From assembly GCA_023421135.1 (NCBI GenBank), contig JAEZUG010000046.1, positions 1-10,814 on the forward strand: a stretch of DNA of 10,814 nucleotides, given 5' to 3'. Origin of the DNA: Candidatus Cloacimonadota bacterium (GTDB taxonomy: Bacteria > Cloacimonadota > Cloacimonadia > Cloacimonadales > Cloacimonadaceae). Of the stretch, positions 1-5,445 are shown piece by piece. The number at the start of each line of letters is the position of its first letter. Within the stretch, counting starts at the first letter, position 1. The notes beneath the pieces are model-generated. The model did not search any database. It worked only from the letters and a program-made list of their open reading frames with translations, and was not told the origin of the DNA. The position numbers and the translations under genes are program-made.

Positions 1-1
1 T

Positions 2-388
2 CTGGCTATCTCTGTTTACGACGACAGCAACACCTTCCAGGGCTCTGTGAGCATATTGCTGCGTCCCGAATTGCTGCTGCGCCCCCTCCTCACCCGCTAT
101 GAGATCCCCGAGGATTATGAATTTACCATCATGCAAACCGATGGCTTGATCATCTATGAAGAAGACGAACAGGAACTGGGCAAGAATCTCTTCTCAGACC
201 CGGTCTTTTCCGGATATGACAGTCTCCAGGAACTGGGACACCGGATTAGCACAGCTCCCCTTGGCGAAGGAGACTATAGCTTTTTAACAAGTGGTCACGA
301 ACTGTCCGTGGTGAAAATTGCCTCTTGGAACAGTGTGAATCTTTATGGCCGGGAGTGGAGAGTGATCATCTCCAAACCTGTTGAATGA
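2..388 (+). CDS. Cache-domain sensor protein, C-terminal part (5' end outside window)
   Basis: The reading frame is open from base 2 to the TGA at 386-388, giving the last 128 residues; the true start lies upstream. A GTG at base 47 begins an internal stretch but the frame is continuous before it, so it is not the likely start. The segment QTDGLIIYEEDEQELGKNLF resembles the signature of Cache (PDC-type) extracellular ligand-binding domains, in which a D-G-x-I-x-Y strand is followed by an acidic turn and then a (I/L)GKN or (I/L)GxN motif. It continues with a SDPVF...L..LG..I pattern, a G.G.Y.F strand and a final W..V.LYGREWRVII strand, as in stand-alone Cache proteins of bacteria and methanogens. 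The protein stops straight after the sensor fold, with no C-terminal membrane helix or signalling domain. It is therefore probably an exported or lipid-anchored sensor-type protein, although anything at the N-terminus cannot be seen. The ligand is unknown. Confidence 0.75.
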   Translation: MAISVYDDSNTFQGSVSILLRPELLLRPLLTRYEIPEDYEFTIMQTDGLIIYEEDEQELGKNLFSDPVFSGYDSLQELGHRISTAPLGEGDYSFLTSGHELSVVKIASWNSVNLYGREWRVIISKPVE

Positions 389-466
389 AAAGATGTTCAG
401 CATTTTACTTGACAGACTTTCTAAAACCTGCAAACTTGCAACATAGAACTTAAGGAGACCGAAATA
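389..466 (+). promoter_or_regulatory. Leader region with TTGACA -35-like box and strong Shine-Dalgarno
   Basis: This 78 bp gap carries TTGACA at 409-414, a perfect match to the sigma70 -35 consensus. At 16-17 bp spacing only weak -10 matches are present (CAAACT or AAACTT, 431-437). AAGGAG at 452-457 lies 9 nt before the ATG at 467 and clearly sets that start. No hairpin followed by a T-run is seen, so the upstream Cache gene has no obvious terminator here. The promoter call is an inference from one box. Confidence 0.35.
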
Positions 467-766
467 ATGGAAGAAAACCCCTACTATTCCCAAGCTCCTC
501 AACAGCAACCTTACGTTAATACCCACGATGCCGCCCCGGTTATGACCACCGGTCAGTGGATCATCACCATGCTCCTGCTCTGCATCCCATTCATGAATAT
601 CATTCTGCTCATCGTTTGGGCTACCAGCAGCACAGAGAATCCCAACCGTGCAAACTATGCCAAAGCCACGCTCGTCTTTATGGGGATCAGCATTGCTCTG
701 GGTATCCTGATGGCGATCTTCGCCGGTGGTATCATGGGCAGCCTCATGAGTATGGGGCAATACTAA
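467..766 (+). CDS. Small membrane protein with two predicted helices, unknown function
   Basis: This is a 99-residue protein starting at an ATG with AAGGAG 9 nt upstream. The first ~27 residues are polar and rich in Gln, Pro and Tyr (YYSQAPQQQPY), a typical cytosolic tail. Two hydrophobic segments follow at about residues 31-52 and 66-88. They are separated by a short polar loop (ATSSTENPNRANYAKA), and a Gly/Met-rich tail follows. The pattern TTGQWIITMLLLCIPFMNIILLIVWA is one I recognise from small uncharacterised membrane proteins of Bacteroidota and Firmicutes, sometimes preceded by a zinc ribbon that is absent here. It is the first of three consecutive small membrane proteins on this strand, with a 105 bp gap to the next. 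No enzymatic motif is visible, and I do not assign a function. Confidence 0.8.
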   Translation: MEENPYYSQAPQQQPYVNTHDAAPVMTTGQWIITMLLLCIPFMNIILLIVWATSSTENPNRANYAKATLVFMGISIALGILMAIFAGGIMGSLMSMGQY

Positions 767-861
767 CACGACTTTCAGCAGTATCTGAAGCAAGAAGAAG
801 CGCAGATCCACCCCAGGGTCGGATCAACCCCTTCTTTGTTCATATACACAGGCTTAAACAC

Positions 862-866
862 AGGAG
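862..866 (+). promoter_or_regulatory. Shine-Dalgarno that fixes the DUF4190-like start
   Basis: AGGAG lies 5 nt before the ATG at 872. This supports that ATG over an in-frame TTG at 836, which would add 12 residues without any good ribosome-binding site. Confidence 0.7.
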
Positions 867-871
867 TTGAC

Positions 872-1159
872 ATGGACAACTATCAAAACAACGAGCTCTT
901 CACTCCGGGATACAGTGTTCAGCCCCACAGGGCTACTTTGGTTCTGGTTATGGGTGTTTTGGGCTTGATTATTTGTGGAATTTTCGGCATCATTGCCTGG
1001 GTGATGGGGACTGCAGACCTGAGGAAAATGCGGGAGGGCTCCATGGATCCCACCGGCATGAACACTACCAATGTGGGCAGAATTCTGGGAATGGTGAGCT
1101 GTGCCATCTGGGGACTAACCATAGCCTACTACTTGGGAATGGTGAGTTCCTTCTTCTAG
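872..1159 (+). CDS. DUF4190-like small membrane protein
   Basis: This is a 95-residue protein. Residues 19-46 (HRATLVLVMGVLGLIICGIF onward) form a first hydrophobic segment ending in AWVMGTADLRKMREGSMDP, followed by TTNVGRILGMVS and a second helix at about residues 69-91. The order His-Arg-x-x-L-V-L-x-x-G-x-x-G, then cGifGiiAW.mG..DL.kMr.G.MDp.G, then (A/V)GrILGm is the pattern I know from DUF4190 proteins. These are two-helix membrane proteins of unknown role, with the polar DL-kM-G-MDp loop as their most conserved part. The gene sits between two other small membrane proteins and ends 41 bp before the DUF2752 start, so co-transcription is likely. The cellular function is unknown. Confidence 0.8.
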   Translation: MDNYQNNELFTPGYSVQPHRATLVLVMGVLGLIICGIFGIIAWVMGTADLRKMREGSMDPTGMNTTNVGRILGMVSCAIWGLTIAYYLGMVSSFF

Positions 1160-1200
1160 GTTCACCGGATCAGACACCCCCCAATAAGTTTCCACAGTCG

Positions 1201-1596
1201 ATGAGGATCCAGATCAGGAAAAGTCCGGAGCGCTTTCCCTATGGCTGGGTTGTGTTTGTGCTTTACTTCGGCTTGCTGATACTAAGTGCTGCACTCTTTT
1301 GGGGGACAGGAGGCGCGGGGTTTTGCCTGTTTCACCGGTTCACAGGATTCCCCTGCCCGGGCTGCGGCCTGAGCCGAGCCTGGATCAGTTTGGCACAGGG
1401 CAGAATCCTTGAAGCTCTCCTGATCAATCCTCTGATGCTGATCCTAAGCCTGCTGTTGACCCTGCACTTGCTGCTGCCCTTCCTCTTCCGGATCCGGATT
1501 TGCTATCGGACATCTGCTCAGGAACAGAAGCTAATGGGGCTGTTCGGATTGGCTTTGCTGCTGCTGAACTGGCTCTATATCCTAAGTAGGGCTTAA
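1201..1596 (+). CDS. DUF2752 family membrane protein
   Basis: This 131-residue protein has hydrophobic segments at about residues 15-35, 72-97 and 111-128. Between the first two lies GFPCPGCGLSRAW (residues 49-61), the hallmark of DUF2752: C-P-x-C-G-x-x-R with cysteines 52 and 55, followed by LAQG....AL..NPL. The family is a short integral membrane protein of unknown function; the paired cysteines could bind metal or be redox active, but that is inference. The ATG at 1201 is the only sensible start: the frame upstream has no ATG, GTG or TTG between the previous stop and this codon. No clear Shine-Dalgarno precedes it, which suggests inefficient or coupled translation. Its stop is only 6 bp from the stop of the convergent rnhC gene. 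Confidence 0.88.
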   Translation: MRIQIRKSPERFPYGWVVFVLYFGLLILSAALFWGTGGAGFCLFHRFTGFPCPGCGLSRAWISLAQGRILEALLINPLMLILSLLLTLHLLLPFLFRIRICYRTSAQEQKLMGLFGLALLLLNWLYILSRA

Positions 1597-1602
1597 GGCT
1601 CC

Positions 1603-2544
1603 TCAAAGCTTGGTGAAGATATCCTTTTGCTGCAAGCGGGAAGTGATCACAAAGTGGAGCTTCACGACTTCGCCCAAGCGCTCAAACCCATATTGCCCGA
1701 TGAAAGCCTGAGCCTGATCCTGCACCCGGTGCGAACCCAGTGGCAAGCTCATTTTATAGCGTTTACTCAGCTCTTCATGAGCCTGCAGAAACTGGAATCT
1801 GGCAGAAATGGAAGCTGCCGCCACCGCCAAATCGGCTTCCGCTCCGGTGCGTTCCACCACAGGAAGCAGAGGCAGCTTCACTTTCAAGAGCCGGGCTACC
1901 TTGCAGCTTTTACTGAATTGATCCACCAATGCCCCCTGCACTCCCTTGCTGCTCGCGTATAGCTCAGATATCACCTGAGCATGCTGCCAGGCCAATAGAT
2001 CGTTCAGATTCTTGCCTTGCGACTTCATATCGGCATATATCCGGTTGTAGGTCTGAGGCTTGAGGATGATGCTGTTTGATGCTCCCGGGAAGGCAGCATA
2101 GAGCTTTTTGGCGATACTAATGATATCCGGATCTCTAAGTGACTTACTATCTTTCACACCTAGTTCTCGCAGACGCGGCAGATCCTTCCTCTCCACCCGA
2201 AAAGCTGCCACCACCAATGCGCCAAAGTAATCCCCCTTACCGCATTCATCCGAACCTATCCAACAGTCCCATTCATGCATAGCCGACTGGATGGGCAGCG
2301 GGACAAATAGCTTGTTTATCTCGGAACTGACCAGGGCTTCCAGAGCAGCTCCTCCGCCTTTGTTGATCAGAGTGCTCACTCCCATTTTCTTGGATTGATA
2401 GACGTTTAGCTTCAGCCTCTCATTTTCTCTGTGCAGCTCCAATTGCCACCCGTATTGGATTTCACGGGTACATTTTAGCTGAACTCCGTGCTGATAGAGC
2501 TTGGGCAGCAGGTCTGCCAGATAGGCTTCGATATTCGGATCCAT
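1603..2544 (-). CDS. rnhC: Ribonuclease HIII
   Basis: This 313-residue protein matches RNase HIII, which cleaves the RNA strand of RNA/DNA hybrids in the cytoplasm with a divalent metal. Residues ~1-80 form the family's N-terminal TBP-like substrate-binding domain (LKLNVYQSKKMGVSTLINKG). The catalytic domain follows with IGSDECGKGDYFGAL (acidic pair D99, E100), GVKDSKSL (129-136), ALVDQF (D208) and GAEADLAVAAASISARFQFL, whose E236 or D238 lies where the fourth metal ligand is expected. The segment LPLGSH near 267-272 is also typical. The frame could extend 19 codons upstream to a TTG at 2601. I chose the ATG at 2544 because AAGGGG lies 5 nt before it and the resulting length fits the family (about 300-310). 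The gene lies 110 bp downstream of the propeller protein on the same strand and converges with the DUF2752 gene, with no terminator hairpin between. Confidence 0.94.
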   Translation of the reverse strand: MDPNIEAYLADLLPKLYQHGVQLKCTREIQYGWQLELHRENERLKLNVYQSKKMGVSTLINKGGGAALEALVSSEINKLFVPLPIQSAMHEWDCWIGSDECGKGDYFGALVVAAFRVERKDLPRLRELGVKDSKSLRDPDIISIAKKLYAAFPGASNSIILKPQTYNRIYADMKSQGKNLNDLLAWQHAQVISELYASSKGVQGALVDQFSKSCKVARLLKVKLPLLPVVERTGAEADLAVAAASISARFQFLQAHEELSKRYKMSLPLGSHRVQDQAQAFIGQYGFERLGEVVKLHFVITSRLQQKDIFTKL

Positions 2545-2549
2545 CCGAT

Positions 2550-2555
2550 CCCCTT
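2550..2555 (-). promoter_or_regulatory. Shine-Dalgarno of rnhC
   Basis: Read on the minus strand, AAGGGG sits 5 nt before the ATG at 2544. It decides between that start and an in-frame TTG 57 nt upstream. Confidence 0.65.
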
Positions 2556-2613
2556 TTTCTTGGTTTTGATCCTCTGTGAGATAGACGGAGCTTTCTGTCA
2601 ACTCTCTTTTCGG

Positions 2614-2641
2614 GTGGTGGAGTGGTGACGTGATGACGTGG
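2614..2641. repeat. Degenerate 8-bp tandem repeat
   Basis: On the plus strand three successive octamers read GTGGTGGA, GTGGTGAC and GTGATGAC, followed by a partial unit GTGG. The array lies in the 110 bp between the propeller gene stop (2655) and the rnhC ATG (2544), outside both coding regions. Its function is unknown. Confidence 0.6.
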
Positions 2642-2654
2642 CTCGATGGAACTC

Positions 2655-4847
2655 TCAGTTTCTCAACAAAGTCACTTTCCTGAGCTCTCCCCTCACTCTT
2701 CCCACGTTCAGCTTCAGCAAATAGATTCCATTGGCGCAGGGCTGTCCTGATTGATCACAGCCGTCCCAGCTCAGTTCCTTAGTTCCGGGACACAGGCTCA
2801 GGGTTCTGATCTTTTGGCCTTTCAGGTTGTAGATGTCCAAAGCAGACGGCCTGGAAGAATCCAGGCTGGTATTTTCAATTTCCACCTTAATCGAGGCCTG
2901 CACACTGAAGGGGTTGGGATAGCAACTGATTCTGGCAGTGGGAACGGGAGTAATTGGATCATCCACTCCGCTGGGTTCCGGTACCGGGAACGCTAAGAGC
3001 TTGTCGTTCCGCTTGAAATACACTCGATCCTGATAGGAAACCAGTTTACTGACCCGATAGGGAAGGCTGAAGTGCGACTGATACTCTGGTGCATTGGGAT
3101 CCGCCATATCATAAAAAATAATCTGATTGAAATTGGCACTGGCGAGCACCATCCGATTGGTCGTGGTAAAGACAGGCGGGACAGAACAGCAGTCATATTG
3201 TTCTGGCAATAAGGCCCGTCCGGACAGAACAGGGTTACCAGGATCGCTGACATCAATGATCCTGATCTGGCCAAGATATCCAGTCACAAAGAGATAGTCA
3301 CCTTGCAAGGTCAGTTTGGGCGTCTGATACAGAATCTCTGTCAAAGGCAGGATTGTCAACAATACGGGTTCGAGGGGATTGCTCAAATCGTAGGAGCACA
3401 GTTCATTGTAGGACAGTGCCCAGAGAGTATTGCCGCTGACGGCTATCGTGTAGAAGCTGCCCTCGATAAGACTGAGAAAGCTGCCCGCACCACTCACTGA
3501 CACGTCATAGCATTTGATACATCCATCGTACAGGGTGTAGAGATAATCCCCATCCATAAATGTCTCTTCACAATAGCCAGTGATTGTAAACAACTCCTCA
3601 GGACTGCCGGGCTGGCCAAGGGACCAGACGCCACAGCCCATATAGCTGCCCAGAGGGCTGTGCAGTCTATCTCCATCGACCTTGAGCTTTGTTACGTTGC
3701 TCAACGCAGGACAGACAGTTTCCTCCGCTACGTCTCCCATATTATCCAGACGCAGAGCCTTACCCCGCAGATACACCCAGTCCTGATATCCTTCCAAAGC
3801 AGAGCCGTTCAGGCCTGTATCGTAAGAATAGACAATCTCGGTGGGAGGGTTGAGCTCGCTCAGGTCAAGACAATAGGTGACTCCAGCCTTTACATACACA
3901 TAAGGCCAATCGACAAGAAGGGGATTGCTGTTGTAGACAGGCAGTTCATAGGTTGCCAGCTCCTGTGGCTCGGTAGGTTCAGTAAAGTTATCTACTTTCA
4001 GGATATTGTTTTGGACCATGATGCGTTGGTCATTCAAAAAGTTGCAATAGTTCATGCCATTCTCCAGAGTATCCAGAAACAGTGGCTGCCCCGGAGTTGC
4101 CAGACTATAAACCCGGGTTGGGGTATATGAACGGACCACATGCACGTAGTTTTGATAGAATACCAGTTCGGTATCGTCATCGTAGTCAAAATCTGGCAGC
4201 TCTATCGTGCCTGCAAAATAGGGGCTGTTGGGATTGCTAAAGTCGATCAGCTTGATAACGGCATCCTCGGTACTCAAGTTGTAGGAAAGCACATATGCCT
4301 TATCCTGATAGGCCCAGACCCGGAAGAAGGGATTACCATCCTGGATGTCGCTCAATTCCTCGGCAGAGTTTTCGGAGTGAATGTCCACTATCCGCAGTCC
4401 GATATTCTGTGTTGCGACAAGCATGATGTCATCCTGGAAAGTGAAATCCCGAACGCCCACCATACTCCAGTTGTACTCATAATTCAAGACTGGACTGGCA
4501 GGGTTCAGCAAGCTGTAGCGCCTGATGTACATGCCCCAATGATCAGGTACATAGACATGCGACTGATACATTTTGCATGAATGGGGATCGCGATAAGGCA
4601 CATATAGTGAGGCCATCTCTTCCTGACTGTTGGCTGTCTGGGCATCATAAACCTTAAGATATCCATAGTAATCGTTTGCGGCAGTCATCGTGACCATAAT
4701 GTCCCCTTCCACCATCATTTCATCACAGAAATCGGAAGGATAAATTTCCTTCATACTGATTGCACCGGAAAGATACTGAACTGTTAAAAGTAACACGACG
4801 CAGAGCAAGGCACCCAGGGAATAGTGTCTCATGTAGCTTGATTTCAT
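2655..4847 (-). CDS. Exported LVIVD-type beta-propeller protein with C-terminal sorting domain
   Basis: This is a 730-residue protein. The N-terminus (basic residues, then LGALLCVVLLLTVQYLSGA) is a signal peptide, so the product is exported. The body contains about ten spaced copies of a strand ending in an Asp-containing 'D(V/F/L)S(N/D)P..P' turn, for example LIDFSNPNSP, YDLSNPLEP, IIDVSDPGNP and FYDMADPNAP. This is the pattern of LVIVD repeats, which build beta-propellers. Residues ~630-730 form a FlgD-like Ig / type IX-type sorting domain: CYPNPF, LDIYNLKGQKIRTL, WDGCDQSGQPCANGIYLLKL. Cysteines are frequent, suggesting disulfides. Two adjacent ATGs exist (4850 and 4847). AGGAGG is 1 nt from the first and 4 nt from the second, so I chose the second. 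The role is probably cell-surface binding or adhesion, which is inference; no catalytic motif is seen. Confidence 0.85.
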   Translation of the reverse strand: MKSSYMRHYSLGALLCVVLLLTVQYLSGAISMKEIYPSDFCDEMMVEGDIMVTMTAANDYYGYLKVYDAQTANSQEEMASLYVPYRDPHSCKMYQSHVYVPDHWGMYIRRYSLLNPASPVLNYEYNWSMVGVRDFTFQDDIMLVATQNIGLRIVDIHSENSAEELSDIQDGNPFFRVWAYQDKAYVLSYNLSTEDAVIKLIDFSNPNSPYFAGTIELPDFDYDDDTELVFYQNYVHVVRSYTPTRVYSLATPGQPLFLDTLENGMNYCNFLNDQRIMVQNNILKVDNFTEPTEPQELATYELPVYNSNPLLVDWPYVYVKAGVTYCLDLSELNPPTEIVYSYDTGLNGSALEGYQDWVYLRGKALRLDNMGDVAEETVCPALSNVTKLKVDGDRLHSPLGSYMGCGVWSLGQPGSPEELFTITGYCEETFMDGDYLYTLYDGCIKCYDVSVSGAGSFLSLIEGSFYTIAVSGNTLWALSYNELCSYDLSNPLEPVLLTILPLTEILYQTPKLTLQGDYLFVTGYLGQIRIIDVSDPGNPVLSGRALLPEQYDCCSVPPVFTTTNRMVLASANFNQIIFYDMADPNAPEYQSHFSLPYRVSKLVSYQDRVYFKRNDKLLAFPVPEPSGVDDPITPVPTARISCYPNPFSVQASIKVEIENTSLDSSRPSALDIYNLKGQKIRTLSLCPGTKELSWDGCDQSGQPCANGIYLLKLNVGRVRGELRKVTLLRN

Positions 4848-4851
4848 CATT

Positions 4852-4857
4852 CCTCCT
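4852..4857 (-). promoter_or_regulatory. Shine-Dalgarno of the propeller gene
   Basis: A perfect AGGAGG on the minus strand precedes a double ATG. Spacing is 1 nt to the ATG at 4850 and 4 nt to the one at 4847, favouring the latter; the two differ by one Met only. Confidence 0.7.
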
Positions 4858-5111
4858 ATGTAAACGGGCTGTAATACACTATGATAACAAGTCTTTTAGA
4901 TGGTCATTCCAATCAGAATAGCATTTAATACGATGTTTATTATCCTGATTTATACGTCAAGGTTTATTTCAACGACGAGTATCGGGAACAAGGCTTTGAG
5001 GCACGGATATTGGGTTCATTCCCTTACCGTGGCTCTCTGATTGGGCACGCATAGATCGCGATTGCTTCCTGAAATGTCGTTCCTTTTCACACAGTCTCGT
5101 TTTCACCCCCC

Positions 5112-5150
5112 AAAAAAACTGCGAGCGGTCTGGCGAGACCCCTGTCGCAG
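5112..5150 (-). terminator. Second minus-strand rho-independent terminator-like hairpin
   Basis: On the minus strand CTGCGA (5150-5145) pairs with TCGCAG (5124-5119). Inside, GGTCT pairs with AGACC across a 4-nt loop, with a small internal bulge (4/2 nt). Seven T residues follow at once (5118-5112), then a G-run. It lies about 140 bp past the first terminator, so it would act as a backup stop for valS/tRNA readthrough or as the end of an unseen small transcript. Confidence 0.55.
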
Positions 5151-5178
5151 GCATGACGGATTTGCCACAGAGCCTGGT

Positions 5179-5199
5179 CACTTGTCACTCGTTACTCCT
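5179..5199. repeat. Degenerate heptamer tandem repeat
   Basis: Three successive 7-mers on the plus strand read CACTTGT, CACTCGT and TACTCCT. On the minus strand this is the AGTGACaAGTGAC type. It sits inside the 5165-5261 element. Confidence 0.5.
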
Positions 5200-5202
5200 C
5201 AA

Positions 5203-5221
5203 AAGCGACAAGATGTCGCTT
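5203..5221. repeat. Perfect 8-bp hairpin with 3-nt loop
   Basis: AAGCGACA (5203-5210) and TGTCGCTT (5214-5221) are exact reverse complements around AGA. On the minus strand four T residues in a short T-rich stretch follow the stem, so a weak terminator or an RNA processing site is possible, but it could equally be a protein-binding site or a repeat-element core. Confidence 0.6.
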
Positions 5222-5290
5222 CCACTCTGCATTTCTCTGCTTTTCTCTGTGTCCTCTGTGGTTAAAAAGCTTCCTACTTTACTCTGGGGG

Positions 5291-5323
5291 AAAAAAAGAA
5301 CCGGCCTGTTTTACCAAGCCGGT
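5291..5323 (-). terminator. Rho-independent terminator after tRNA-Ala / valS
   Basis: On the minus strand a 9-bp stem with one G-U pair (ACCGGCTTG paired with CAGGCCGGT, loop GTAAAA) is followed by TCTTTTTTT. It starts 6 nt past the CCA end of tRNA-Ala. No comparable hairpin lies between valS and the tRNA, so this probably terminates both. Confidence 0.85.
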
Positions 5324-5328
5324 ATATA

Positions 5329-5404
5329 TGGTGGAGCTAAGGGGGATCGAACCCCTGACCTATTGATTGCGAACCAATCGCTCTCCCATCTGAGCTATAG
5401 CCCC
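5329..5404 (-). tRNA. tRNA-Ala (anticodon CGC)
   Basis: This 76-nt cloverleaf is complete on the minus strand. The acceptor stem is GGGGCTA/TAGCTCC with the G3-U70 wobble that is the alanine identity element. The D arm is GCTC-AGATGGGA-GAGC. The anticodon stem-loop is ATTGG-TTCGCAA-TCAAT with anticodon CGC (bases 5371-5369), reading GCG. The variable loop is AGGTC and the T arm AGGGG-TTCGATC-CCCCT. The discriminator is A and CCA is encoded (5331-5329). It begins 39 bp after the valS stop without an intervening terminator, and a terminator follows at once. No convincing promoter of its own is visible, so it may be cut from the valS transcript. Confidence 0.97.
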
Positions 5405-5424
5405 TGAATAAGTTTATCGTGAAG

Positions 5425-5445
5425 GGTTAATGGTTAATAGTGACT
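5425..5445. repeat. Heptamer direct repeat between valS and tRNA-Ala
   Basis: GGTTAAT occurs twice in tandem (5425-5431, 5432-5438), followed by AGTGACT (5439-5445), which overlaps the valS stop codon. The 7-bp period matches the array at 5179-5199. Confidence 0.5.

Larger units (their letters stand above)
5165..5261. repeat. 97 bp element bounded by 8-bp inverted repeats, with CTCTG copies in helical phase
   Basis: CCACAGAG at 5165-5172 is inversely repeated as CTCTGTGG at 5254-5261. Within it CTCTG occurs at 5225, 5235, 5245 and 5254, that is at 10, 10 and 9 bp spacing. A perfect hairpin (5203-5221) lies near the middle. From memory, sequence of the form TTAACCACAGAGGACACAGAG (read on the minus strand) recurs between genes in many environmental bacterial genomes, but I cannot verify this here. 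It has no transposase and no visible target-site duplication; its function is unknown. Confidence 0.55.
4848..5328. other. Gene-free 480 bp region with terminators, hairpins and short repeats
   Basis: No convincing gene lies between the propeller start and tRNA-Ala. Read on the minus strand from the tRNA, it holds in order: a terminator at 5291-5323, CAGAG repeats at 5225-5261, a perfect hairpin at 5203-5221, a heptamer array at 5179-5199, a second terminator-like hairpin at 5112-5150 and an AT-rich leader before the propeller gene. TTGACG at 4955-4960 (minus) could be the -35 of that gene, with only a weak -10 (AAACAT) 16 bp on. Short open frames here (4969-5181 minus, 5041-5265 plus) cross the hairpins and repeats and have no recognisable family or ribosome-binding site. 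I take it as a cluster of intergenic repeat elements plus the propeller-gene promoter. Confidence 0.6.

Noticed and set aside
836..871. TTG start for the DUF4190-like gene
   Set aside because: The ATG at 872 has AGGAG 5 nt upstream; the extra 12 residues are not family-like.
767..871. Terminator between the first two small membrane-protein genes
   Set aside because: Only a 4-bp GGGT/ACCC stem with a mixed CTTCTTT tail is present; too weak to call.
973..1200. Long upstream extension of the DUF2752 frame
   Set aside because: It lies in another frame of the DUF4190-like gene and its translation is not protein-like; DUF2752 begins at 1201.
2545..2601. Upstream TTG start for rnhC adding 19 residues
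   Set aside because: The ATG at 2544 has AAGGGG at 5 nt and yields a 313-residue protein matching RNase HIII length.
5041..5265. Plus-strand 74-codon frame ending FSAFLCVLCG
   Set aside because: Its end is simply the CTCTG repeat translated; no ribosome-binding site and no protein family.
5153..5407. Plus-strand 84-codon frame ending GDRTPDLLIANQ...
   Set aside because: The C-terminal part is the antisense translation of tRNA-Ala, a common spurious call, and the rest crosses repeat sequence and the terminator.
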